A stretch of 41,216 nucleotides of DNA from a virus: positions 1 to 41,216 of the IMG/VR virus record IMGVR_UViG_3300003319_000250. One strand, written 5' to 3'. This document shows, in pieces, positions 7,051-15,527 of this stretch. The notes under the pieces are model-generated. The model was not told where the DNA came from. It saw only the letters and a list, made by a program, of their open reading frames with translations, and did not search any database. Made by a program: the position numbers and the translations under genes. The first letter of the stretch is position 1. Every line of letters begins with the position of its first letter.

Positions 7051-7123
7051 AGGCATAAAAATGTGCAAACTTTGTATTTGATAAGTGCGCCTTCCCAATT
7101 GGTAACACTTAAAACAAAAGCAA

Positions 7124-7726
7124 ATGTCTCTAGCTTGTTTAACGGGGTGCTTATGCGCAGACCCACTAGGCAGTATAACAAACGACAAATGTGCTGATGC
7201 TTTTTTCGGCGCCCAGCTGGTTAAGTTGTTTATCATGAAGCAAAACGGTACCGACTTTGACGGCACCACAGGCAACACTATCAGTGTTGAAGCTGATTGG
7301 CAAACAAAGCTAACTGCGCTGGACGATGAAAAAATCGTAGCTCTGGATATTACCGGCACTAAACCGCTGGGAGATCCAACAACCCTTACAGGTAATGATG
7401 TTCCTTACGGAACAACAATAGTTGTGGACAGACCACAATCCATTACAGGCTTCCTGACATTCCCTACAAACACCACTATGGACGAGGTGAACAAAGCCAA
7501 CTGTTGGGGCAATGTGAAGTTTGCATTTCTGGATAACAACGGTTGGTTATGGGTTTACAAAAAGCCTCTTGGTGAGTTTGTGCCAAACGCCACAATGATC
7601 TTCACTGGTCTTGAGCAAGGCGGTATTGGAACAAAAGCCCGTGTTGGCTTTAACCTAACCTGGAACAACTTGTGCTTCCCAACCAATATTGGCCAGTACC
7701 CATTCCTTCCAAATCTGCAAAACTAA
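7124..7726 (+). CDS. Virion structural protein, possible tail tube protein
   Basis: 200 residues, beta-rich, no signal peptide, Cys-containing N-terminus. The C-terminal half (MIFTGLEQGGIGTKARVGFNL region) has the alternating pattern of tail tube or other all-beta virion proteins. Its place between terL and portal is unusual for a tube gene, so a head decoration protein is also possible. Starts at ATG 7124 with an A-rich leader; the portal gene follows after one base. Confidence 0.5.
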   Translation: MSLACLTGCLCADPLGSITNDKCADAFFGAQLVKLFIMKQNGTDFDGTTGNTISVEADWQTKLTALDDEKIVALDITGTKPLGDPTTLTGNDVPYGTTIVVDRPQSITGFLTFPTNTTMDEVNKANCWGNVKFAFLDNNGWLWVYKKPLGEFVPNATMIFTGLEQGGIGTKARVGFNLTWNNLCFPTNIGQYPFLPNLQN

Positions 7727-7727
7727 A

Positions 7728-9485
7728 ATGCTAGAAGCTGCACAGATCATACAGATTCTGAAAAAGCCCGCGTCTTCTGACGAACTGTCAAAGGCTCGGG
7801 CTTTGCAGCGCAAGCATTTAAGAATGGTGAAGGGTGAAGGTTTTTCTGATGATTTAAAAAAGAGACGCATTGCAAAAATGGAGAGCACAACTCTTCATAA
7901 TGCTAAGTTGCAATTAGCAAGACCTAAAACGCCGGCACTTTTCGAAAAATTTATCAATCAATTTTCTAAAGCATTTACAGCAGAGGGTTACAATCAGCAT
8001 ATTGTTTTCGACGAAAATGACAATGCGCTTGTAAAAGAAGCATCAGACTTTTTAGATAAATGCTGGGGCGGCAAAAGCCTTAAGAGCTATATGGCTTGCG
8101 AGTGGTCAAATTACATCGTAGAAGAGTTCAATGGTGTAATTGTAATAGAGGTTGAAAAGAATCTAGACCAGAATGACGAGCTTATTCCTTACCCCAAGTT
8201 TTATCCGCTATCATACATTTTTGATATAAAAGAAACTTCCGAAGGCATCCAGTATTTAGTTCTTAAGTGGGAAGTAAAAGGCGAATCAGGGAAAACAACT
8301 TCTTATTACCGCTTCATAGATAAAGAAACAGACGCCCTTTTTACTAAGGAAGGCGAAGAATTTTTTGTCGTAAAAGACGAAAATGGCAAAGAAAAGAGAT
8401 ATGAAATAGAGACTGGTTATGTGCCTGCTATTCGTGTGAGCAACTATCGTTATTCAATGCATTTTCCGGTAATGCGTGTTAATCACCTGAATTCAGGTAT
8501 CGACACCTCTGAGCAGTACCAAGATATTTGTGACGATCATATTGTTTCGCAGAAAAAACATGGTTATCCGCTTTTCTATTCAAAGCCCATTACGTGCCCT
8601 AAATGTAATGGCAGAAAAGAAATTTTTATAAAGCCTGATGATGATATTTTAGCTAGCGACCCTGGCGCTACTGGTACATATATAGGGTGTGTTAACTGCA
8701 ACCAACAAGGTGTTGTTTCCTTTCCAAAGGGAGACCCAACGGAAGGCATTTCACTTCCATTAAACCCTGACCCAGATAAAGAAACTAGCGAAGCTAAACC
8801 GCCGGCTGGGTTTGTGCAGAACGATATTGAAAGCCTGCAAGAAATGGCTGTTGAAAAAGGCCGTAGAAAAGAAGAGGTTGAAGAGGCTGTGCTTGGGGTT
8901 ATTGGTATTATAAACCGTAATAATAAAACCGCCACAGAGGTGGTAATAAACTACGCTCCGCTGGAAGATAGGCTGAATGCTTTTACAGACAATATAGAGC
9001 TTGTTCACACATTCATTGCCTCTACTATCCTGAAAATAAAATACCCTGAAAAATTTATTGCGTTCATAGTTAATTACGGACGAAAGTACATCATACAGAC
9101 TCCACAGGAAGCATATACACAATTTGATGAAGCTAAGCAGGCTGGAATGCCAGATAGCTTCTTGAAGGAGCTGCTTGTTATGTACAATAAGGTTCTTTTC
9201 TCGAATAACCCACAAGCGCGTGCAAGATCATTATTTCTTCTTGACCTGGAGCCGTTCCCAACATATACCACAGAAGAGGTTAAGAACATTGAGCTGGCCA
9301 GGGAATTAGATATTAAAACAAAACTGTATTTCAATGACCTGATTCGCTGGTTTGAACTCCAGAATGGGGATATAATGGAGTATCAGTCTGGTAAAAAATA
9401 TGCTATCCGAATAGATAGTATACAAAATGAGTTCGAAAGAATACTGACCGAAAAGAAAATTTACACATCAACTCAAAACACATAA
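7728..9485 (+). CDS. Portal protein with zinc-knuckle insertion
   Basis: 585 residues from ATG 7728. Size, position after terminase and before scaffold/capsid, and the long helical C-terminal half (TEVVINYAPLEDRLNAF..., RELDIKTKLYFNDLI) fit a dodecameric portal through which DNA enters and leaves the head. Residues 290-324 carry CPKC...CVNC, two CxxC knuckles 28 residues apart, an apparent zinc-ribbon insertion uncommon in portals. No significant sequence motif defines portals, so the call is context plus pattern. Confidence 0.75.
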   Translation: MLEAAQIIQILKKPASSDELSKARALQRKHLRMVKGEGFSDDLKKRRIAKMESTTLHNAKLQLARPKTPALFEKFINQFSKAFTAEGYNQHIVFDENDNALVKEASDFLDKCWGGKSLKSYMACEWSNYIVEEFNGVIVIEVEKNLDQNDELIPYPKFYPLSYIFDIKETSEGIQYLVLKWEVKGESGKTTSYYRFIDKETDALFTKEGEEFFVVKDENGKEKRYEIETGYVPAIRVSNYRYSMHFPVMRVNHLNSGIDTSEQYQDICDDHIVSQKKHGYPLFYSKPITCPKCNGRKEIFIKPDDDILASDPGATGTYIGCVNCNQQGVVSFPKGDPTEGISLPLNPDPDKETSEAKPPAGFVQNDIESLQEMAVEKGRRKEEVEEAVLGVIGIINRNNKTATEVVINYAPLEDRLNAFTDNIELVHTFIASTILKIKYPEKFIAFIVNYGRKYIIQTPQEAYTQFDEAKQAGMPDSFLKELLVMYNKVLFSNNPQARARSLFLLDLEPFPTYTTEEVKNIELARELDIKTKLYFNDLIRWFELQNGDIMEYQSGKKYAIRIDSIQNEFERILTEKKIYTSTQNT

Positions 9486-9487
9486 AA

Positions 9488-9769
9488 ATGGCAAAAGAAT
9501 TTCAAAACGGAGAAACATACGAGCTGCATCAGTTCGATGTTCCAGAACAAAAGGGCTACGCAAGAAAGCCCGCAAGAACTATTGAGGTAACTAAGGAAGA
9601 GTTCAATTCAATCATGAACGACCCTATCCAAATGCAGCTTCATCACGCTATCACAATCCCAGGCGAGCCAAAGTCTAGAAAAGACGAAGGCGATGAAGGC
9701 AACACCGGCAAAAAAGCTTCAAAGAAAACCACAAAAGACGAAGGCGATGAAGGCAAAGCAGATAGTTAA
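9488..9769 (+). CDS. Hypothetical head-region protein with charged repeat tail
   Basis: 93 residues. An ordered N-terminal part is followed by a low-complexity tail with a repeated KDEGDEG motif. The repeats come from a 24-bp direct DNA duplication (9679-9702 and 9733-9756). Located between portal and scaffold; role unknown. Confidence 0.6.
   Translation: MAKEFQNGETYELHQFDVPEQKGYARKPARTIEVTKEEFNSIMNDPIQMQLHHAITIPGEPKSRKDEGDEGNTGKKASKKTTKDEGDEGKADS
9679..9756 (+). repeat. 24-bp direct repeat spanning two overlapping genes
   Basis: The same 24 bases (starting AAAAGACGAAGGCGATG) occur at 9679-9702 and 9733-9756, 54 bp apart. Each copy carries, in a second frame, an ATG that can start the downstream gene (9693 and 9747). 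Confidence 0.85.
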
Positions 9770-9971
9770 ACCTGGCGTTCCCTTTCTTGACGCAGACGGA
9801 AAGGAAGTGATACGTGAATTCCCTGACGCTCAGTGGAGCTTACTATCAAGGCAGAAAAACCTAAAATGGGAAGCTATCCCTACTGACGAAAAACCAAAAG
9901 TTCGTGACGAAAAAGCCGAAATCAACAAAACCAAAAAAGCCTTATCAGAAGAAGGCGTAAAACCAGAATAA
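9747..9971 (+). CDS. Small head-region protein
   Basis: 74 residues from ATG 9747, overlapping the preceding gene by 23 bases; an in-frame ATG at 9693 would give 92 residues with a Lys/Gln-rich start. The core (GVPFLDADGKEVIREFPDAQ) looks like a compact ordered domain followed by a charged helical tail. Family not recognised. Confidence 0.55.
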   Translation: MKAKQIVKPGVPFLDADGKEVIREFPDAQWSLLSRQKNLKWEAIPTDEKPKVRDEKAEINKTKKALSEEGVKPE

Positions 9972-9974
9972 AAC

Positions 9975-10910
9975 ATGGAATACCTAAGTGAGTTACTTGC
10001 CCCTATGCTTGGAGTAGAGCCAGGAGCGGTAGTAGAAACATTGAAAGACGAGTCGAAAGTTAACGACTTAAAGTCGAAGCTGAACGGCGCGCGCATCCTG
10101 ACACCAGATCAGGAAAACAGCTTGATAGATAACAAGCTGAAATCATTGACCGGAGACGTGGTGTGGAAAACAGTAGGTGAAAAAACCAAAGCTGGCATTC
10201 ACAACATTGTTAAAGGCGGTGTGCTTGAGCAAAAGGAAAAAGATCTGCAGGAAACATACGGTACAGCTTTCGAACGTGGTAAAGATTACACTACCATAAA
10301 CGAACTGGTTGACCTGATTGTGACCAGCAAGGCTTCAAAGGGAAATGAAGATGTAGAGTTGTTAAAAACAAAACATCAAACTGAGAAAAGAGCCCTTTTG
10401 CAATCTCACCAAGAGGCAATTGAAAAAGCCTCTACTGACGGCGAGGAAAGAGTAAAGAAGATAATCTCTTCTCATGCCATTTCTTCTGTAAAATCAAATC
10501 TTGAAGGAACAGAAGACCAGGTAAAAACTAAAGTAGCTGCCATACAGTCTACTTACATCCAATTAGGGTATAAGCTTACTTCGAGTGAAGACGGCGAATA
10601 TATAACTGTTGATAGCAACGGAGAAACACTGGTTGATAAAAACCATAATCCTCTGCCGCTATCAGATGTCTATGCAAAAATTTCAGCCGATCTATTCGGC
10701 GAGAAAAAGGTCGCGAATTCGGCACGCGGGGGTAATGCTGCCGGAAACAATGGAAATGGTGGACAGGGCTCTACAGGTGATTTCTCTAAATACTCGAGTG
10801 TTGGTCAGTTCATGAGCGACTTATCAAGGGAAGGCCTCGTATCAGGTACGGCTGCATTTAGTGCTAGAATGAAAGAGTTTTTAGAAGCGCGTCCAGAACT
10901 AAACAAATAA
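9975..10910 (+). CDS. Capsid scaffolding protein
   Basis: 311 residues, immediately upstream of the major capsid gene. Largely helical and charged, with a coiled-coil-like centre (about 130-170, VELLKTKHQTEKRALLQ), a Gly/Asn-rich linker near 250-265 and a compact helical C-terminus (QFMSDLSREGL, ARMKEFLEARPE) that could bind capsid protein. This composition and position are typical of tailed-phage scaffolds. No protease motif is visible. Confidence 0.75.
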   Translation: MEYLSELLAPMLGVEPGAVVETLKDESKVNDLKSKLNGARILTPDQENSLIDNKLKSLTGDVVWKTVGEKTKAGIHNIVKGGVLEQKEKDLQETYGTAFERGKDYTTINELVDLIVTSKASKGNEDVELLKTKHQTEKRALLQSHQEAIEKASTDGEERVKKIISSHAISSVKSNLEGTEDQVKTKVAAIQSTYIQLGYKLTSSEDGEYITVDSNGETLVDKNHNPLPLSDVYAKISADLFGEKKVANSARGGNAAGNNGNGGQGSTGDFSKYSSVGQFMSDLSREGLVSGTAAFSARMKEFLEARPELNK

Positions 10911-10913
10911 AAA

Positions 10914-11999
10914 ATGGCAAACGAATATGGCGCTATAGCATTTACGGAAGCCTGGTACAAAACCAGGGAAACCGACTTTATGCAGCGTAACGAGTCGCGC
11001 GCTAGTATCTACGGAATATTAGATACGGCGTTGATTGACAACGCAAATAAGCTGTTGTCAAATGCACAGATTGAGGTTCTGCGTACAGCCGCAGAACGTC
11101 CAGTTAAAATTCCTGTGCTGAAAAAAGAAGCTGTAGGAACTAGCACCGCACGTGTTTGTGCAGGAACAGGCGTAGGAGATTCTGCTGTTGTAACTCCAAC
11201 ATGGGCTACAATTAATGAGCAGTTTTCTTTATCAGTAGACCAACTGCTTGGGACATCAATCATCGACCCTAACAGTATTTTAAGACAACGCATTCGCGAA
11301 AGAATCAAATCAATTGACTCTCGTCTTGATACTGCAGGTAATGCATTTTTGGTGGCAAACAAATCTGATGGTCTCGGCACGCATTACACTCGCGTAACAA
11401 ATGATGCGCAAGTTCCGCTGGCAGACCATACTGTTAGTCCTAACACGGCTGCATTATGGCTGAACTATGCCTCTCAGGAGATGTTTGAGAACGACTACTC
11501 TCCAATGTACAATATCGTTGGTTCACCTGGTGTAAAAGCCAGCATCATGCCAATGCTTGCACAAGGAGTAGGAAACCAGACAAACCTGGCGTTCCAAGAT
11601 GGCGAATTCATGAAGCGTTTCTCTAACAGGGTTACTGTTGACACGGCTAACGATGTTGGCACGGCCTTCATCATGCCAGAGGGAATGTTCACACTTCTGA
11701 CCTGGACAAAACCAAAAAACAGAACAAACTTATCTGCCCTTGGCTTCGAAGGAATCCAAGAAGTTGGCGGATGGATCATTGCTGGCAATGACTTCTGGGG
11801 CATGGTGGCGCATCCTGTTTACGGCTTCCCTATTGAAGTGAAAGGGAAGTTAAGCTGTAATGATAATTCAGCTAACATGCTGGATGCTCAGGATGACCTG
11901 CTGTATCAAATCTCGCTGTCTTTTGATTATGCCTACTTAAAGGCGTACACGTCTGATACCAACACAGGTATCTACAAGTACGAATTGAAGAAAGCGTAA
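10914..11999 (+). CDS. Major capsid protein
   Basis: 361 residues, directly after the scaffold and before a strong hairpin. The sequence has HK97-fold-like features: N-terminal arm, a long helix region (about 120-145, RQRIRERIKSIDSRLDTAG), central WLNYASQEMF and a beta-rich C-terminal part (EVKGKLSC..., SFDYAYLKAYT). Identification is by size, order and pattern. It forms the icosahedral shell. Confidence 0.8.
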   Translation: MANEYGAIAFTEAWYKTRETDFMQRNESRASIYGILDTALIDNANKLLSNAQIEVLRTAAERPVKIPVLKKEAVGTSTARVCAGTGVGDSAVVTPTWATINEQFSLSVDQLLGTSIIDPNSILRQRIRERIKSIDSRLDTAGNAFLVANKSDGLGTHYTRVTNDAQVPLADHTVSPNTAALWLNYASQEMFENDYSPMYNIVGSPGVKASIMPMLAQGVGNQTNLAFQDGEFMKRFSNRVTVDTANDVGTAFIMPEGMFTLLTWTKPKNRTNLSALGFEGIQEVGGWIIAGNDFWGMVAHPVYGFPIEVKGKLSCNDNSANMLDAQDDLLYQISLSFDYAYLKAYTSDTNTGIYKYELKKA

Positions 12000-12017
12000 C
12001 GGTTAGTAAACAATGAA

Positions 12018-12047
12018 AAGTGGAGTGTTTTAATCGACACTCCACTT
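12018..12047 (+). terminator. Strong hairpin after the capsid gene, likely attenuator
   Basis: Perfect 11-bp stem AAGTGGAGTGT/ACACTCCACTT with an 8-base loop, 18 bases after the capsid stop. Only a short CTT follows, without a T tract, so partial termination or 3'-end protection of abundant capsid mRNA is more likely than full termination. Confidence 0.6.
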
Positions 12048-12063
12048 CTTAAAAACCTCTCTT

Positions 12064-13179
12064 ATGTTCAATCGAGATACAATTAAAGCTTGCTTTGAAG
12101 GGCTTGTAGGATGGCGCACCACTGCTAGTGAGTGCGTACCAGCAATTGACACTTATAACACTACAAGCAATTCAGGTATTTATTTCGATGGAGACGGCGG
12201 CCCAAGCCAAAAGGCACTCTATGCATGCATGAGTAAAGATTACGCCTCTGATGCTACAGGATGGAATCTGTTTCTGAAAAACCTTTATGAAGATAGCGTA
12301 CAGGGTTTGGTTCGCAAATACCTGGCACTGCAAAGTAAGAGGTTGAACGGAAAGGGAATACTGAGTAATCAGCAGCTTGGCTACAGGCCGGAAGCAACAA
12401 GAAACACTGTACCAAAACTGAACAGATTTGTCGGCATAGAGTTTCATCCATGGGACGGGAAAAACTACTGCACTGAACTTTTGTATTTGGGCTTATGGTT
12501 CAATAAAACACAAACAGTTAAGATGTACCTGTATTCATCTGCCAGGTTACAGCCGATTAGCCAGTTTGACCTTGAATATACAGATGCAGGCAGCCTACAG
12601 CTGTTCACTCTGGTAAATCAAATAATCTACGATAATAGATTCTTAACGTCAGAGCTAGGAACCGAAGGAGAGAAATATTACCTGGGTTACTATGAGGACG
12701 AACTGGATGTTGACACGCTAGCTATTGATACGCTAACGCAATGCGGCGGCTGTTCTGGTTCAGAAAGCAAAAAGTACGCTGAATACATTCGCGTTCATCC
12801 ATTCTCTGTTGCTAATGGTAAATGGTATGTAGATAGAACTGTTCCAGATGAACAGGACTTTACGCCTACTACTCAATCATTCGGTCTTACAGCCAGTATA
12901 AACGTTACCTGTGATCTGTCAAACATTTTCTGTGACAACAAATCGCTGTTTGCAGCTTCATTACAGAAGTATTTACAAATACAGGCTTACTGGAAAATAT
13001 ACAACACACTAGAGCTTGGCCCCGAGGCTGAATTAAGCAAGGAGGACGCTAGGCTGAACGCAGAAAGGCTGGACTTAGACCTTGATAGCGAATTGAAGAA
13101 GATTGTTATTGACTTTGAAAACATACAGTGCGCATGCATTGGAAGTAATCGAGGCGCAATGAGAATAATGGGTATGTAA
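12064..13179 (+). CDS. Virion protein of unknown function
   Basis: 371 residues in the head-completion position after the capsid gene. Mixed alpha/beta, with several Cys including a CGGCSGSE patch near residue 228 and another CAC near the C-terminus. No domain recognised. Position suggests an adaptor, connector or neck-associated structural protein. Its stop overlaps the next start (TAATG). Confidence 0.55.
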   Translation: MFNRDTIKACFEGLVGWRTTASECVPAIDTYNTTSNSGIYFDGDGGPSQKALYACMSKDYASDATGWNLFLKNLYEDSVQGLVRKYLALQSKRLNGKGILSNQQLGYRPEATRNTVPKLNRFVGIEFHPWDGKNYCTELLYLGLWFNKTQTVKMYLYSSARLQPISQFDLEYTDAGSLQLFTLVNQIIYDNRFLTSELGTEGEKYYLGYYEDELDVDTLAIDTLTQCGGCSGSESKKYAEYIRVHPFSVANGKWYVDRTVPDEQDFTPTTQSFGLTASINVTCDLSNIFCDNKSLFAASLQKYLQIQAYWKIYNTLELGPEAELSKEDARLNAERLDLDLDSELKKIVIDFENIQCACIGSNRGAMRIMGM

Positions 13180-13661
13180 TGGCTATTACACTGGATAAAT
13201 TCATTAGTAACCTGGAGCAATTGCAAGATCAAGTTCTTGTTAACACGCCTGACATTATAAATGAAGAGCTACCAGTAATTGAGCAGGAGAACCGCGAAAG
13301 GATTGCAAAAGGGAAAGATATAAACGGTAAGGATATAAAGTATAGCAAAACGCGTGTTTCTCCATTAAATGGCAAAAAGACATATACCAAAAGCTATAGC
13401 AGAAAGAAGGAAAAACTAGGTGGTAACACCGGTATAGTTGACCTGAAATTGAAAGGTAGCTATACAAACCAAATTGAGGCAGAAAGAGAAGGTAATTTAA
13501 TCATAACCCAAAGCGCAGACCCCAATGCGGGTAAAGTTAAAGGGCTTGATGCTGGTTACCCCAACCATATAGGATTACCCACCAAACAACGCCAGGGCTT
13601 ACTTGAAAGAGTCGCTAAAAAAGTAGGTGTGTTATCCATTAGCAAAATGATTCAGAAATGA
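13179..13661 (+). CDS. Probable neck/tail completion protein
   Basis: 160 residues, basic. The pattern (helical start, ENRERIAKGKDINGKDIKYSK, then Tyr/Lys-rich strands, GYPNHIGLPTKQR and a C-terminal helix) resembles HK97 gp10 or phage virion morphogenesis proteins that complete the neck or tail. The family call is tentative and mainly from order. Confidence 0.5.
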   Translation: MAITLDKFISNLEQLQDQVLVNTPDIINEELPVIEQENRERIAKGKDINGKDIKYSKTRVSPLNGKKTYTKSYSRKKEKLGGNTGIVDLKLKGSYTNQIEAEREGNLIITQSADPNAGKVKGLDAGYPNHIGLPTKQRQGLLERVAKKVGVLSISKMIQK

Positions 13662-13732
13662 AAGAAAGAATAAGCGCCCTAAAACAATGGATTACATTTA
13701 TGGGCATAAAACCTAAGGAAAGAGAGCTGTAA
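13658..13732 (+). CDS. Possible 24-residue peptide
   Basis: ATGA overlap with the previous stop and a stop one base before the next ATG. Basic amphipathic sequence (MKERISALKQWITFMG). Too short to be sure it is a gene; the coupling signals are its only support. Confidence 0.3.
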   Translation: MKERISALKQWITFMGIKPKEREL

Positions 13733-13733
13733 G

Positions 13734-14345
13734 ATGCCATGTCAAGTTCTGCCACCGGCCATTAATTGTGCTTACCTGGATAAGTTCACGATAAAAGCAT
13801 TACAGGATGCTCTTGCGAATGGTTGTCCGTTTCTGGAGTTCATATATCCTGTAGCGGAAGTTGGTGTAAGGAATGACGGTCAGAAGAAGCATAGATACCC
13901 GCGCTTGTTTGTCGGTGAAGCAGAAAAGAACTACTACGTCGACTTGTCCCCTGATAATGACAGATTCGGAAAACACACATTCAGCTTTTTCGAAATAGAG
14001 AACAGTGAACGTGTACACTTTAGAAGGCAAGACGGCCTGGTTGATTTCAGGCTAAACTTAATTGTTTGGGCAAAGCAAGACGATATCACTCAGGACAAGG
14101 TGGATATAACAGACTACTTGATTGCAAAAGTTAAAAAAGCACTTCTATCCTCCCCTGTGAATTCAATTATCACAGATATGTGGGTTGAAAAAGACAAGCA
14201 CAAAGTATTTGATAGCTATGATTACGACTTTGAGAAACTAAGACACATAGCATGGCCTTACACCTGTTTTAAAATGGTGATGGATGTACTTTCTGTTGAT
14301 GTTTCCGACTGTATAGATGACACCTGTATAAATCCGGTAATATGA
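13734..14345 (+). CDS. Possible tail terminator-like structural protein
   Basis: 203 residues, alpha/beta. The order (after a neck-type protein, before the chaperones and tape measure) and the segment VDFRLNLIVWAKQD followed by a helix fit tail terminator or minor tail proteins, but no diagnostic motif is visible. ATGA overlap with the next small gene. Confidence 0.45.
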   Translation: MPCQVLPPAINCAYLDKFTIKALQDALANGCPFLEFIYPVAEVGVRNDGQKKHRYPRLFVGEAEKNYYVDLSPDNDRFGKHTFSFFEIENSERVHFRRQDGLVDFRLNLIVWAKQDDITQDKVDITDYLIAKVKKALLSSPVNSIITDMWVEKDKHKVFDSYDYDFEKLRHIAWPYTCFKMVMDVLSVDVSDCIDDTCINPVI

Positions 14346-14494
14346 AAAAACCAACATTCACTCAAATGAAATATATGGGACTTGGCCAGCCAAAACCCTA
14401 TCATAAAATGGGTACGGATGAACTTATGCGACACATGTCAGAGAGTAAATCCAATTCAAACAAAGCGTTCATGCTAAAAAGAAAGCGCAAATGA
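14342..14494 (+). CDS. Small basic protein (50 aa)
   Basis: ATG overlaps the previous stop (ATGA); 50 residues, ends in KRKRK, rich in Met and Lys, largely disordered. Function unknown. Confidence 0.45.
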   Translation: MKKPTFTQMKYMGLGQPKPYHKMGTDELMRHMSESKSNSNKAFMLKRKRK

Positions 14495-14495
14495 A

Positions 14496-14774
14496 ATGGG
14501 TAATGATACTAACAATTGTCCTGTCTATGCCATGTATGGCAGCGATGAATGCATACGTGCTTCTTGCGCTAAGCGAAGGACACTTCTTGCATGCAATCGG
14601 GGAAAAGATAAAGCCAAAATGCATTCCGTGCAGAACTTATTGGCTTCTGGCATTACCGGAGTGTTTGGTGTTATTGGCCTGGTGCTGGAATACACAATTA
14701 TCGGTGGCCTCATTGCTTGCGCCGCTGGCTCTGCTGTCATTCTTATTATCGGCCTTATCAGTGGTGATTTATAG
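14496..14774 (+). CDS. Small Cys-containing membrane protein
   Basis: 92 residues: a polar Cys-rich N-terminus (NNCPVYAMYGSDECIRASC) and two Gly-rich hydrophobic segments (about 50-64 and 68-88). Another frame (14491-14790, 99 residues, ATGA overlaps at both ends) is also open. This one is preferred because its codons follow a strong purine-any-pyrimidine pattern, while the other frame has irregular third positions and reads like a shifted membrane segment. Both could be translated. Confidence 0.5.
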   Translation: MGNDTNNCPVYAMYGSDECIRASCAKRRTLLACNRGKDKAKMHSVQNLLASGITGVFGVIGLVLEYTIIGGLIACAAGSAVILIIGLISGDL

Positions 14775-14786
14775 ATTCTTAAACGG

Positions 14787-15203
14787 ATGAAAACCATAAA
14801 AATAAACGAACTCAGTATAAAAGTTTGCGAAACGCTGTCGGATATAAATGCCGCTCGTTTCGTGGCCACCAAGGAGTATATCCTGATGATGGAGGCTGGT
14901 ATAGACATGCCAGCCATTGACAGGACATTCAGAGGTTTCTGTCAGCAGTTTGACGAGAAAAGCCCGTCTGGAATGCTTAAAGAGCTATATGACTTTATCA
15001 CAGGGTTGCAGAAGGTTAAAGACAATGAAGATGCAGAGCAGATGTTGTTTGCGTTGATTACTGTTATTGAAGGTGAGGATGTATCGTCAACAGATAAGAC
15101 AGTATTGAAAGAGAAATTAACGCTGCTTTCAAATGCTGGATTAACACAGGGTATTGTCAGGGAGCACGTTTCGGTTTTTCACACAGCCTTCAGGAGCAGG
15201 TAA
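14787..15203 (+). CDS. Tail assembly chaperone, G-like
   Basis: 138 residues, acidic, helical, directly upstream of a second small helical frame and the tape measure gene: the standard position of the lambda G/GT chaperone pair that coats the tape measure during tail assembly. The end of the frame overlaps a -1 frame that continues to 15526. Confidence 0.6.
   Translation: MKTIKINELSIKVCETLSDINAARFVATKEYILMMEAGIDMPAIDRTFRGFCQQFDEKSPSGMLKELYDFITGLQKVKDNEDAEQMLFALITVIEGEDVSSTDKTVLKEKLTLLSNAGLTQGIVREHVSVFHTAFRSR
15173..15180 (+). other. Candidate -1 ribosomal frameshift site
   Basis: In the chaperone frame the codons are TCG GTT TTT CAC, with five consecutive T residues. A -1 slip with TTT in the P site re-pairs perfectly and continues as TCA CAC AGC. 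From here the -1 frame is open to 15526 and has no ATG until 15263. It is not a perfect X-XXY-YYZ heptamer. Confidence 0.4.
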
Positions 15204-15526
15204 ACTTTCTTTTTGGAAGTGGATCGAAAGAGATCCTGGAGGCCTTGAAAAAGAACGTGAAAATGATTCTGGCAAGCGCGGGCTTGAGTTCAATACAAAA
15301 AGCAACGCTTATATGTGATATTGAGGCGGTAGAAAAACAAATTAAAACATCTGATAATAGCGATTTCAACAGTACGGTGTTGAAAATGTATCTAGACTTC
15401 GAAAAGCTGTGTTTTACCCTATCCGATATAGACGGAAAAACATCAGCACCGGAGCTAAAAAAATGGTCAGCTATGGACTTTCTGCTACACAAGAAATACA
15501 TAGAAGAAAAGCTCTCAAAAAAGTAA
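15179..15526 (+). CDS. Tail chaperone extension, GT-like (-1 frame)
   Basis: Open in the -1 frame relative to the preceding chaperone. It reads SHSLQEQVNFLFGSGSKEI and continues as a helical protein of 115 residues, ending 1 base before the tape measure ATG. Independent starts would have to be TTG 15245 or ATG 15263, which would cut into the helical segment. Most simply it is the T part of a G-T fusion made by frameshifting. Confidence 0.5.
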   Translation, partial: SHSLQEQVNFLFGSGSKEILEALKKNVKMILASAGLSSIQKATLICDIEAVEKQIKTSDNSDFNSTVLKMYLDFEKLCFTLSDIDGKTSAPELKKWSAMDFLLHKKYIEEKLSKK

Positions 15527-15527
15527 A

